Assembly: GCA_021396245.1 (NCBI GenBank)
Contig: WNYE01000079.1
Span: 1 to 64,000, forward strand
Direction: 5' to 3'
DNA from: Sporothrix humicola
Taxonomy: Eukaryota; Ascomycota; Sordariomycetes; Ophiostomatales; Ophiostomataceae
DNA length: 64,000 bases
A model generated the notes under the pieces. It ran no database searches. It saw only the letters and a list, made by a program, of their open reading frames with translations, and was not told the DNA's origin. A program made the position numbers and the translations under genes. Positions within the stretch are counted from its first letter, which is position 1; the number at the start of each line of letters is the position of its first letter. Of the stretch, positions 11,946 through 21,611 are shown piece by piece.

Positions 11946-13067
11946 TTACTCCTTCTTGTCGCCCTCCTCGAGCTGCGACTTGCGGCTCTCCATTGTCAGC
12001 CACAGGCTCTTGGAAGCGCCCTCGAGCGCACTCGTCAGGCCCAGGCCAGCGCTCTGTAGGAGAGCCACCAGCTGTGCCTGCAAACCAGCACGGCCGCCCT
12101 CAATCGAGCCGACCCAGCGCACCCCGTCCAGGTCAAAGGCCTTGCCCTCAATGCGGCCGCCGACGAGCATCAGCTTCTGCAGGCCGTTCTGGACGTTGGG
12201 CTCGTGGTAGCCGGGGTTCTTCTTGCGCGTCGGTGCCGGAAACTGCGGCGGGCTAGGCGCGAGAATCGACAGAGCTGCGGCAAGGTGCGCAGGCGAAACG
12301 TCGGGGAATGTCAGCAGCGCCAACGGACCGACAAGCAGCGGCTTGAGCTGGCCATAGATCGACGTCTCGGCCGACGTCAGGCCATCCTCCTCGGCCTTCT
12401 TGGTGGCTGCACGGGCGGCGTCCGACAGATCGTGGTTGTAAATAGCACCCTCTTTTCCGCGGCCGCGAACAACGGCAGCAGTCGACTCGGCTGTGACGGC
12501 CGCCGGGTCGTGGAACTCGGTGACGCGCATGGCGACGTCCAGAATGCGTGTGCGCACGACCTGGATACGGATGTTGTCGGCAAAAGTCTCGGGCCACTCG
12601 ATGCCCAGCTTCTTCTGCTCCGCGGCAACCTGCCGAAGAGCCAGGCTCAGCTCACGCCGCAGGGCACTCCACTCGGGTCCTGTCAGGTTGCTGTGCTGGA
12701 ACATAAGCATCAGCGGCGTCGTCCGCAGCAGCGACGTGTACATGCGCAGCAGCTGGGACTTGCGGAGGTCGGGCTGTTTTGCGCTCGGCGGTTGTGTGGG
12801 AGGAACGTAGTCGGCGGGCAATCTGAGGGCCACGCCCACAGGGGCGGCCGCGCCGGCAGCGGCATAGCTGGAGCTTGTGTGAAAGCCGGCGGAGGATGAC
12901 TGTGGTGCCGGCCTTAATCTAGATGTCGCGGGGAGGAGAGACGAGGTGGAGGAAGAGGTAATCGCGAAGGAGCTGTTTTTCCGGCATGTCGACGACGACG
13001 TGCTGTTTTCGGACAAACACCGCCCCAGCGAGCGTGTCAAACGCGCAGAAGCAAGCCGCGCAGGCAT
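11946..13067 (-). CDS. mitochondrial large-subunit ribosomal protein uL10m
   Basis: Intronless, 373 residues. The start is taken at ATG 13067; the frame runs a few codons further but only from a non-ATG codon. The N-terminus (MPARLASARLTRSLG) is basic, Ser/Arg-rich and free of acidic residues, as expected of a mitochondrial presequence. The core from about residue 100 contains RKSQLLRMYTSLLRTTPLML and HSNLTGPEW, the pattern of fungal uL10m (yeast MRPL11), which anchors the L7/L12 stalk of the mitoribosome. An Ala-rich low-complexity linker separates the presequence from the core. It is divergently arranged with the anthranilate phosphoribosyltransferase gene, sharing a 719-bp promoter region. 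Confidence 0.88.
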   Translation of the reverse strand: MPARLASARLTRSLGRCLSENSTSSSTCRKNSSFAITSSSTSSLLPATSRLRPAPQSSSAGFHTSSSYAAAGAAAPVGVALRLPADYVPPTQPPSAKQPDLRKSQLLRMYTSLLRTTPLMLMFQHSNLTGPEWSALRRELSLALRQVAAEQKKLGIEWPETFADNIRIQVVRTRILDVAMRVTEFHDPAAVTAESTAAVVRGRGKEGAIYNHDLSDAARAATKKAEEDGLTSAETSIYGQLKPLLVGPLALLTFPDVSPAHLAAALSILAPSPPQFPAPTRKKNPGYHEPNVQNGLQKLMLVGGRIEGKAFDLDGVRWVGSIEGGRAGLQAQLVALLQSAGLGLTSALEGASKSLWLTMESRKSQLEEGDKKE

Positions 13068-13786
13068 TGTGTCGAGGGAGAGTGTCAATCGGTGTTGACA
13101 GGCGAGAGAAGGCGGTGCACGTGAGCCGTGAATTCGTCGTATGTTCGGCTGCAGTGAAGCTTTTCGCAGTGCACAATTGATACTACCTCTAAAATTTCAA
13201 TTCGATTTCCAGCCAGTAGGCGCTGGCCAATGGCCTAGACCCACTCTGATAGGCCCCAGTTGGCAGCTTTTCGTTTTTCGTGCCTTTCGCCAGGAACCGC
13301 TAAATTGCCGCTGCTCACCGCCCGATGACTCCCACCCCTGTAGCCGGCTGCACCTCCCCCACGTTTTGGTCGCCATTGGACCCCCAATTCGGCCATGCCA
13401 ACCAACTTTTTGGAGTTTTTGGAGGTGTGTCATAGGCTGTTAGAACCAAGCACTTTTAAGAGACTTTCAAGAGGAGAGCATTCTGCAAAGAACAAAGTAT
13501 CTTCCGGATTCCCTTGTTGTCACTTTTCACAGACGTCTTTTTGAGTACGACCTTCTTCTTTTTCTCAATTATTCCCCTCATTTTTTGTGCGTCTCGCAGA
13601 AGACGGAACAACAGTGCAGCGACGCCGAAAACGGACGCTGCAAGCTGGTGTAATTGGGCCGCTATAAAAGACTGCGATAGCGGCTTCCTGCCGGCTTGAC
13701 ATTTGACACATCGGTCTTCAGCACTATCCAGGATCTTCTTCTTGGACTCAACAACTTACAAACCCCTCACCAAATCAAATACAAAT
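13068..13786. other. bidirectional promoter between uL10m and TRP4
   Basis: A 719-bp divergent intergenic region. It is pyrimidine-rich on the + strand near 13540-13610, just upstream of TRP4, and contains one exact ATGACTC (listed separately). No additional gene was seen. Confidence 0.65.
13325..13331 (+). promoter_or_regulatory. candidate CPC-1/Gcn4-type site (ATGACTC)
   Basis: ATGACTC is the half-consensus bound by Gcn4 and its fungal orthologues CPC-1/CpcA, which activate amino-acid biosynthesis genes under starvation. It lies 456 nt upstream of the tryptophan gene start. The match is exact but short; a seven-base site is expected by chance about once per 8 kb on both strands, so the gene context carries most of the weight. 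Confidence 0.35.
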
Positions 13787-15091
13787 ATGGCCTCACAACA
13801 GGCCGCTTCTGCCACGCCGGCAGACGAGGTCGTCGACATCAAGCCGCTCCTCAGCCGGCTCTGGCCTCTTCCGGAGGCCGGAACCCCGCTGGCCGACGAC
13901 ATCGCCGATGCTGTGGCCCTCTTCTTCACCAACAAAGTCTCAGACGTCCAGGCCGGATCTCTGCTGATGTGTCTGCATTTTACGGGACTCGACCGTCAGG
14001 CGGATGTCATGGCTGCCTGTGCCGACCGCATGCGCAAAGCTGCCGCTCGTGTCGACCCGGCGCCGCTGCTCAAGATTGCGGCCGAGAAGTCGCTCAAGCA
14101 CGGAAAGTATAACGGCGGCCTCTGCGACATTGTTGGCACGGGCGGCGACTCGCACAACACCTTCAATGTGTCGACAGCCTCGTCCATTGTCGCCTCCGCG
14201 TACCTGCGCCTGGCCAAGCACGGCAACCGTGCGTCGACAAGCAAGTCTGGCTCGGCCGATCTGCTCGCAAACCTCAAGCACCCCGGAGACATCGAAAACG
14301 AGTCGACGGATCTGGTCGCCAACCTCAACTTTATCGACCCGGCCACTCTGCCCACCATCTACTCCACCACCAACTACGCTTTCCTGTTTGCGCCCGTCTT
14401 CCACCCTGGTATGCGCTACGTTGCGCCGATCCGCAAACAGCTGCCCTGGCGCACACTTTTCAACCTTCTGGGTCCCCTGGCAAACCCAGTCGACGTTCGC
14501 GACACACCCGAAAGCGAGTCTCCGCTCGAGGCCCGCATCATTGGCGTGGCCCGCCGCGAGCTGGGCCCTGTCTTTGCTGAGGCGCTGCGCATGACGGGCG
14601 CCCGCAAGGCCATGGTCGTCTGCGGCGCCGAGGAGCTCGACGAGATCTCCATCGCCGGTCCGACCTTCTGCTGGTACTTGCACGAGGACGACAAGACCGG
14701 CAAGGTTGTGATCGACCACTTCCAGCTGACCCCTGCGGATTTCGGCGTGGCTGCCTGCCCGCTCAGCGAGGTGTCGCCCGGCAAGTCGCCTGCTGAGAAC
14801 GCTGCCACAATGACGAGCATTCTGCAGAACCAGCGCCCGGCCGACGACCCGCTCCTGTCCTTTGTCTTTATCAACACGGCTGCGCTCATGGTCGTTGCTG
14901 GCCTGACAGAGCCTGCCGACAGCTCGGCGCCCGAGGATCCTGAGGTCATCACAGAGCGAGGACCTGGTGGTCTGCGCTGGAAGGAGGGTGTGCGCCAGGC
15001 ACGGAAGGCCGTCAGCAGCGGCGAGGCGCGGCGGCAGTGGAAGCTGTTTGTCGAGGCCACAAACCAGATCAAGCCGACGGCAACAGCATGA
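13787..15091 (+). CDS. TRP4: anthranilate phosphoribosyltransferase
   Basis: Second committed step of tryptophan synthesis: anthranilate plus PRPP gives phosphoribosyl-anthranilate. Intronless, 434 residues. ATG 13787 (ATATGGCC context) is the first ATG in frame; the frame upstream is open only from a non-ATG codon. The N-terminal helical domain is followed by the PRPP/magnesium loop GTGGDSHNTFNVST (117-130) and KHGNRASTSKSGSADLL (144-160), both diagnostic of the TrpD family. Anthranilate-binding residues lie in the hinge near Asn-Tyr-Ala-Phe-Leu. The length is a little above that of yeast Trp4. It converges with TRL1, the stop codons being 207 bp apart. Confidence 0.96.
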   Translation: MASQQAASATPADEVVDIKPLLSRLWPLPEAGTPLADDIADAVALFFTNKVSDVQAGSLLMCLHFTGLDRQADVMAACADRMRKAAARVDPAPLLKIAAEKSLKHGKYNGGLCDIVGTGGDSHNTFNVSTASSIVASAYLRLAKHGNRASTSKSGSADLLANLKHPGDIENESTDLVANLNFIDPATLPTIYSTTNYAFLFAPVFHPGMRYVAPIRKQLPWRTLFNLLGPLANPVDVRDTPESESPLEARIIGVARRELGPVFAEALRMTGARKAMVVCGAEELDEISIAGPTFCWYLHEDDKTGKVVIDHFQLTPADFGVAACPLSEVSPGKSPAENAATMTSILQNQRPADDPLLSFVFINTAALMVVAGLTEPADSSAPEDPEVITERGPGGLRWKEGVRQARKAVSSGEARRQWKLFVEATNQIKPTATA

Positions 15092-15298
15092 TATCACATA
15101 CGCATTTAAAATCATTTTGGAAAATATTTTGCGTAACACATAAAAGGAGATATCAAAAGTAAACCAATAAAAGTGGAATTCTATGTTCGCTTTTCTAGTT
15201 TTGAGGTGTAATTTCTTTAGACGTAACCATGCGCCGCTGTGCAAATACATGAATGAACAAATGAGATAAAAAAAAACACAACACTACCTATACCCGTC

Positions 15299-17812
15299 TT
15301 AACGAGACAGAACACCACGCACAACACCGTGGAGCAGGGGCTGGCCCTCAATAACAATGTCCGTAATCTTGTTCTTCTCCGTGCTGCCCTCTGCCAGCCA
15401 CTTCGCCAGCAGGTCGTTGCTCTCCTTTGGCTTCACGCTGTCATCCCGGGTTCCCACCGTAATATGGGACACCTTGTTGACACACGCCCAGTCGTCCTCG
15501 GGGTTCTTGTTGACCAGCCGCACCACCAGTGCCATCAGCCGATCGTCAAACACGACCCGCTCCAGCTGCACATCCACCTGGCCCACCTCCGGCGGCGTCC
15601 CGTTCATAATGTACGTCGGACCACCCGCTGCAGCCGCCGCCTCTGCCGCAGCATCAGCGTCGGTGTGCAGCTTCAGGTACCGCTCCCACAGCTCCGGCTT
15701 GTCTCTGGCGCTTGCGCGGTGCATCAGCGTCACATGGAAGTTGGGCTGCACCCGACGCGTCTGCTTCAACTGCTTGTAGAAGCGAGACGTCTCCGCCGGC
15801 TGGTCCTTGAACGTGCTCTCCAGCTGTGCGTTGATGTCCTTGCCCGCCACGTGCACACCCATGTACTCCAGCGGCTTCTTCTTGACCACCTTCTTGGGAG
15901 GCTGGTTCTGCTTGGGCGTCTGCGCGGGCCCCTTGTTCTTGCCGCGGTCGACAATCTCGTGACGCAGAGTCGGGCTGTAGTCGCCAATCGCAGCCTTGAC
16001 CGCCTCGTCCATGGCCTCCGCAGACGGCACCTCCTTGACCAGGTTTGGGTACAGCTGGTGCAGCTGCCGGACCACCGTTTCCAGGTTCGCGCGGCTGCCC
16101 GCTGTCGGAGACAGGTCAATCACGGCGTCGAAACCCTCATCCGGTGCGCGGGACAGATCCAGGGGCTCAAACCGCTGAATGAAGCCCTCCATGATCCCAA
16201 CCACCTTGGCAGCGTCAGAAGACGCGTGGATTGTCTGATGGTTGTCGCCCCGCGCAAACACCCGCTCCTGTGTCACCTCGCGGATCGCGTCCACGTCGTC
16301 ATGCACAAAGTTGAGTGCCACCATGGTCGCAGACACGTGCATGTGCTTGACGTCGTTGAGGATCTGCTTCCGCTCGTGCTTCTGGGCGTTGTTGCGGTCG
16401 GCAATCACCGCCGGGTGTGTCTGGAGCTCGTCCAACACCATCCGAGTGAACCGAGGCGGCCGCTTTGTGCCCGTAATGTTGTCGTTCTGGATATGGCCGT
16501 AGCCAAACAGATGACCCAGGGCAATAGCGAGCGTCGTCTTTCCGCAGCCAATCGTAGCAATCGGCACCAGGATCACATCCTTGGTCACCTCCGTCTTGCT
16601 GCCGCCGCCGTACACCTCCTCAAAGTTGGCAGCATCCGTGCCATTTAGGTGCTTAAAAGCCAGGAAGTCGTCGCGAAGCTGGATGATGCCGTGGTTCTTG
16701 TTGTACTGCCGTCCGAGCTTGGGGTCTGCGGCGATCCGCTTGCGCGCGTACATGAGGTACTCCTTGGTGATAGCCTGATGCTTCTTGTACATCGGCGTCC
16801 GGCCCATGATCAGCGCCTTGGTGCATTCGCGCCACTGCCGGTACATCAAGTACGGCTCCTCGAACTTGTACTTGAAAAACCAGTCCTGGTACGGTATGGA
16901 CTCAGGCTTCGGGGACATGCGACACCGGATCACGAAACCCTCAACGTCGCGCCCGTCGTGTGCTCCTGTCTCGGCCACTGTCTCGAGGAACTTGCGCACC
17001 TCGGCAATGTCGTCAATCACCTTGAGATCCGTCTTGATGAAGCCCCACTTTGCAGCGAAGTCCTGCACCAATACGCTGGGATATGTCCGGAATTCCGGCA
17101 GGTTGAGGTTGATGCCGTGCAGGTACAGGCCAGCCTTGTCGGGGCCGTAAGCCAGAATATGCTCCTCGAAGGAGTCGTCGCAGAGCTCAGACACGGCCGT
17201 GATGTTCTTGGTGTACAGCTCCCGTGCCAGGTCCTGCTTCGTCTTGCCCAACCGCTGCAGCTGCGCCTGGATCTGTGCCTCGCCCGCGCTGGAATGGCTG
17301 AGCTCAACGTCGCTGCGATCGCCGGTAGAGTGCTTGCTGCAAACAAGCAGGGTGTCGTCGGCCAGGCCGGACACAAAGATGATGCAGCCGTTCTCCTTTA
17401 GTGTGATCTCGTACGGACCCTGTGTGCGCTGCTCGATGTTCTCCCACTTCGTCTCGTGGACCTCGTTGACGTTGAAGAACTTGTCGTAGCCCCGGACGGC
17501 AATGGACGGCTGCCCACGCTTGTCCTTGGTTGTGAACAGGCCACGTGCGTATGTCGGCAAGTCCCGCCGCTTGTAGTCCCAGTCGTTCAGCTTCCAAGAG
17601 TCGACGTAGTAGCCGTCCTCGGAGTTGCTGACTGTGAACCGCGTCTTCTTGATGTTGAAAGCAGAGCGCTTCTTCCCTTTGACTGCCTCGTCCATGATCC
17701 GGAGCATCTCAGCAACTTCCTGGACATCCTGCTCCTTGTATGGCGCCTTTGGCAAAACAACAGTTTCTGTAGCCGTGCCTGCGGCAACGGTCTCGATATG
17801 TGCGCTATCCAT
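15299..17812 (-). CDS. TRL1: fungal tRNA ligase Trl1 (ligase-kinase-cyclic phosphodiesterase)
   Basis: Three-domain enzyme that heals and seals exons of intron-containing tRNAs and of the unfolded-protein-response mRNA HAC1. Intronless, 837 residues from ATG 17812, which has strong context (GCTACCATGG). The N-terminal adenylyltransferase has the nucleotidyl-accepting Lys139 in TLKENG and later EGFVIRCR and DWFFKYKFEEPYL. The kinase has P-loop IATIGCGKTT (418-427) and DRNN. The C-terminal cyclic phosphodiesterase has both HxT motifs, HVT (693-695) and HIT (783-785). A basic Pro/Lys/Gln linker (622-648) separates the kinase from the phosphodiesterase. All catalytic motifs are intact. The frame stays open for a further 100 codons to an ATG at 18112; this is treated as leader or an alternative N-terminus because the usual fungal length fits the shorter start. 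Confidence 0.95.
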   Translation of the reverse strand: MDSAHIETVAAGTATETVVLPKAPYKEQDVQEVAEMLRIMDEAVKGKKRSAFNIKKTRFTVSNSEDGYYVDSWKLNDWDYKRRDLPTYARGLFTTKDKRGQPSIAVRGYDKFFNVNEVHETKWENIEQRTQGPYEITLKENGCIIFVSGLADDTLLVCSKHSTGDRSDVELSHSSAGEAQIQAQLQRLGKTKQDLARELYTKNITAVSELCDDSFEEHILAYGPDKAGLYLHGINLNLPEFRTYPSVLVQDFAAKWGFIKTDLKVIDDIAEVRKFLETVAETGAHDGRDVEGFVIRCRMSPKPESIPYQDWFFKYKFEEPYLMYRQWRECTKALIMGRTPMYKKHQAITKEYLMYARKRIAADPKLGRQYNKNHGIIQLRDDFLAFKHLNGTDAANFEEVYGGGSKTEVTKDVILVPIATIGCGKTTLAIALGHLFGYGHIQNDNITGTKRPPRFTRMVLDELQTHPAVIADRNNAQKHERKQILNDVKHMHVSATMVALNFVHDDVDAIREVTQERVFARGDNHQTIHASSDAAKVVGIMEGFIQRFEPLDLSRAPDEGFDAVIDLSPTAGSRANLETVVRQLHQLYPNLVKEVPSAEAMDEAVKAAIGDYSPTLRHEIVDRGKNKGPAQTPKQNQPPKKVVKKKPLEYMGVHVAGKDINAQLESTFKDQPAETSRFYKQLKQTRRVQPNFHVTLMHRASARDKPELWERYLKLHTDADAAAEAAAAAGGPTYIMNGTPPEVGQVDVQLERVVFDDRLMALVVRLVNKNPEDDWACVNKVSHITVGTRDDSVKPKESNDLLAKWLAEGSTEKNKITDIVIEGQPLLHGVVRGVLSR

Positions 17813-18306
17813 GGTAGCAGATGAGTTGGGGTGTGGTGGCTCTGTGGTGTTCTCCTGTGGTTGTTTGATTGAATAAAGAATGGGCGAGCTCGTATGAAAG
17901 AAGTGTCGATGCTCGCGTGCCGATGAAATAGATCTCGTGGGGTAGTAAAAAGAGGCTGTGAAAGAGTGGAGATGGCACGAAGCAGTGCTTCTGAATGCGG
18001 TATGGGTATAATATGTCTTGAATGGATCAAAAGAGTGCAGATGCGCAAGAGAGGCGGCGATGTCTTTGCTTTTATGCTTCGCAACGGCTCTAAGAACGTA
18101 AGTCGAGAACATGTGCAGAATCCCTTCTCAGGAAAAAAGGCCGTTGACAGTACCGGCCGATAAAAGATGTGGGACAAGGCTGTGCCGTGAGAGCTGTTGG
18201 CCTCAATCTCCGCGTGGTGTTGGATCTTTTTTCAGCCCCGCAATATCTGGCGATGCGAGCAGGTAGGTGAAGTGAAGCTCTTTGCTTTGCCAGGATTGGC
18301 CTACTG

Positions 18307-18313
18307 TGAGTCA
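18307..18313 (+). promoter_or_regulatory. candidate AP-1/Gcn4-type site (TGAGTCA)
   Basis: An exact palindromic bZIP site 495 nt upstream of the TRL1 start. In fungi it is bound by Gcn4/CPC-1-type factors. Chance occurrence is plausible for a single seven-base site. Confidence 0.3.
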
Positions 18314-18641
18314 AATGGCAAACAAAAAAGGGGTCTTGGGCCTTAGTTCTGAGGCCGCATCCAATCAAACAGCTCTGCACCTGCCGCTTTGAGGCCTTGT
18401 TGCTGTTTTGTTCTGAGGCCAGTCGCTCCTTCTGGCTTCGCCGCAAGAGTCATAAGCAGGCTGAAGATCTGGCTACCGCTGGGCTGGGGAAAATAGAAGG
18501 TCCTGCTACTGGGCCTCTGGCTGTGCTAAGAAAATTTCAATGTTGAAAAAGCTAGCGCAAGGCAGAGAGAGGCACAGGCACCAAAAGGCACAGCTAAAAA
18601 GGCGGGGCTAAAACCAGGGGAGCTGGTCTGGCAGTAGCGGG

Positions 18642-18663
18642 AGCTGGTGAAGCATCACCAGCT
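18642..18663. repeat. perfect 9-bp hairpin with AGCA loop
   Basis: AGCTGGTGA (18642-18650) and its exact complement TCACCAGCT (18655-18663) flank a four-base loop. It could be a dimeric protein-binding site or an RNA hairpin. No T run follows, so it is not a pol III terminator. AGCTGGT also recurs at 18621-18627. Confidence 0.6.
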
Positions 18664-19481
18664 TGGTGCATCTTCACTCGACAACCTGAATTGGAGATTT
18701 CGATCTCATCATTCCATATTCACAGTCGTTGCTTCTTCAGCCTTGTCACATTTTCCGCACAGCAACTTCACATTTCAGACAAAATGATTCAAAAGACACA
18801 TATTTAGATCGTATCATGTGACTCCGCACGTGATACTGCTTGAGATGCAGCGTGACATCACAGGCCCCAACTGCCGCATCTAGGCCCAGATGGATGCCCG
18901 ATTGACGGACGACGACAGCCTCTGTGAAGCACTTGCAGCTCTTATGATGGCCGATAGGAGCTTCACTATATACTTGAGCTGTCACAAGCAATTTCATGAC
19001 GCAAATGGTACCCATCACAACCATTGTTTTGATCCTTCCCTCAAAGCATTGGTGGACCAATAGCAGGTGACGTCATGTGGCACCCAGAACAGCAGGCGCG
19101 ACCAAGCTGTTGCTCGATCGCCTCTACAAATCGGGACGCAAATCGACGTCTTGCACTGGCGCTTGTGGAAGGTGCGATGCAGCTCTTTCCTTTTTCTCCA
19201 AAATAGATGCCATACATGTAGCCAATTTGAGCCACTACCTACTTTAGCCACTCCCCCCAACTATTTCCACCAATTCTGCGCTGTTCAGTCAGCGAAGCAG
19301 CTAATGGAAAGCCTGAAGCAAAGTACCGCGTCATTGAAAATACCAACCGATGATACAAACAACAAAGGGAGACTACAGAGGGACCAGAGTCAGGTCCAGG
19401 CCAAGCGCACCTGCCTTCTGTGTGACGTGATTGATTCTAGCTTCCATTTCGTGCATTCCAGTCCTCGTCCTTACCTGAGAG

Positions 19482-19512
19482 CCCCTCCCCAATAAAACTG
19501 CCATTGCCCCCT
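19482..19512 (+). promoter_or_regulatory. two STRE-like CCCCT elements
   Basis: CCCCT occurs at 19482-19486 and 19508-19512, about 200-230 nt upstream of the Ish1-repeat gene. CCCCT/AGGGG is the stress-response element bound by Msn2/4-type zinc-finger factors. This fits a stress-protein gene, but five-base motifs are common in C-rich promoters. Confidence 0.35.
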
Positions 19513-19710
19513 CTCCCATAACATCATCCCTCGCTTCTTTCAACAGTCTCAAAAAGAGCTCTTCCCGCCATCTTCTGTCGTCTTCATCCCGTCGATTGAT
19601 AGTTATTTCTGCCGTGTGCTTTTTACAATACCATCAAAGTCATTAATTGACCATCATATACCCCATCTGCATCTCAAAACAAACAAATTTGAGCTTCCCA
19701 CCAAACAGCC

Positions 19711-21611
19711 ATGAGACTTCTCAAGGCTCTTCTTCCTCTCGCCCTCGTGGCAGATGTCGCGATCGCGGCCGACAGCTGGCTGTATCGTGCCGGTAAGTTT
19801 TTATGAGCTTGACATGTCAAGTCAGGGCATGATGATGCTCCTCTGACTCTGGCCTCATCTGTACTAACGCACCTTTTCAAGCCTACAACAAATGGCACGA
19901 AACCGAGCTTGAGCAGTGGCTCTCAGATCACAACATCCCGTATCCAACGCCTGCAGACCGCAAGGACCTGCATGACCGCGTCCAGAAGAACTGGAATAAC
20001 TATGTTGTCAAGCCCTACAACAGCTGGGATGCCAACCAGCTTGCTGCATATCTGAAGCAGAAGGGCATTGAGACCAAGAACAACGCTGAGGAGGACCGGA
20101 ACAAGCTCATCGCCCAGGTTCAATCCTCCTGGACCGAGACTGAAGACAATGTCCAGAATGCGTTTGTCGATGTCAAGGACTGGATCCTTGACTCGTGGAC
20201 CGACAGCCAGCTCAAGTCTTTCTGTGATCACCATGGCATTCCTGTTCCTCAGCCCCGTGACCGCGATGTTATCCTCAGAGACGCTCGTCGCAACATCGAG
20301 TCCATCGCCAAGAAGTCGCACCAGACGTTTGGCTATCCCGGCAACTGGCTTTACGACACCTGGACTGGTAAGGAAGACCGATGCAATAAATCCAGTGAAT
20401 GAGCAATGAAAGAAAACTAACAACTGCCAGAATCGGATCTGAAGAACTGGCTTGACACCTACGGTTTCCCCGCTCCGCAGCCCTCTACTGTATGTTGCCA
20501 TTACTGAACTTGTCTCTTCGTGAGAACCTTGTACTAACGACCTAATCTACAGCGCGACAAGCTTATTGCTACTGTCCGTCGCAACTCTCACCTCGCCTAT
20601 CTCCAGATGCAGGAGGAGTCTGCCCGTCTCCAGAAGGCCGCCAGGAGTGCTTACGAGAACCTGTCCGACACCGTCCTGAACAACTGGAGCGAGTCTGAGC
20701 TCAAGAACTTCGCCGACAAGAACGGCATCCCTGGTATGTCCCTAGAATGAACCAACTCTCCAATTGTATTATGTCTCGTGCTAACACTGCGTTTAGTCCC
20801 CCAAGGCAGCAAGGTCAACGAGATCCGCGCTCTGATCCGCAGACGCCGTGCTGAGGCTCTCGACGACACTGTCGCTGCTCGCTTTGGCGCTGCTACCACT
20901 AAGGCCGGTAACAACTTTGCCAAGGCTACCGACTCTGTGCACGCGGCCGTCACTGCTGCATTTAACAACGCTGTCAACGACTGGTCGGAGAGCCGCCTGA
21001 AGGCTTTCCTCGATGCCCGTGGCGTGCCCGTTCCCCAGAAGTCGAACCTCGACCAGCTTCGCGCCCTCGTCCGCAAGAACGCTCACAAGGCTGCTTCTGG
21101 CGGCACAGCATGGACTTTTGACGACTTCTCGCTCGAGAACCTCCGCGACTACCTCAAGGCCAGCGGCGATGATGCCGCCAAGAAGGTCGCCGACAAGTCG
21201 AGCGCTGCCCGCGAGGACCTGCTCAAGGCCGCCAAGGCCCATTTCAACTCCGCGTCCAAGATCGGCGGCGACCACCTCGCAACGGCGTCTGCCAACATTG
21301 CAAAGGCCACGCAGACCGCCAAGGACAACCTCTTCAGCACGTGGAGCGAGAGCGAGCTCAAGTCCTACTTCGACAGCATCGGTGTCCCCGTCCCCCAGGG
21401 CAGCACCGTCAACGAGCTACGCGCATTTGCCCGCCAGCAGGCCACCTACTTCCGCTACGGCACAACGACGCCCGCCCAGACCTTCTTCGCCAAGGCTTCG
21501 GAGGGCTTCTGGAACTCTGTCGACTGGGTCAAGGCCCAGATCCAGATCGGCGCCGACCTGGCCCAGAAGAAGGCCGAGTCTTACCGCAAGAAGGCCAGCG
21601 ATGAGCTATAA
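19711..21611 (+). CDS. secreted/ER-targeted Ish1-repeat stress protein (Msc1/Ish1-like)
   Basis: Five exons (19711-19792, 19882-20367, 20431-20489, 20553-20733, 20797-21611) encode 540 residues; phases agree at all four junctions and each intron has a CTAAC-like branch site or close variant. A signal peptide (1-20, hydrophobic LLKALLPLALVADVA) is followed by about eight copies of an Ish1-type unit of 40-55 residues with pattern W-[ST]-E-S-x-L-K-x(2)-L-D-x(2)-G-[IV]-P-[VA]-P-Q, then a basic helix ending in LRA-LVR. The best copies start near residues 135, 190, 250, 310 and 440. Fission-yeast Ish1 is a nuclear-envelope stress protein and yeast Msc1 is ER/nuclear-envelope associated; localisation here is inferred. 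The C-terminus is an amphipathic Lys/Ala-rich helix with no retention signal. Two CCCCT elements lie upstream. Confidence 0.9.

Larger units (their letters stand above)
17813..19710. other. divergent promoter region between TRL1 and the Ish1-repeat gene
   Basis: A 1.9-kb region. The first 300 nt are an open continuation of the TRL1 frame. Further on there are an exact TGAGTCA, a perfect 9-bp hairpin and two CCCCT motifs close to the downstream gene; these are listed separately. AGGGG also occurs at 18616-18620. No further protein gene was recognised. Confidence 0.6.

Noticed and set aside
17813..18112. Taking the 937-residue frame as the main TRL1 start.
   Set aside because: The start at 17812 has a stronger context and gives the usual family length. 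The extension is kept as a finding, not as the annotated start.
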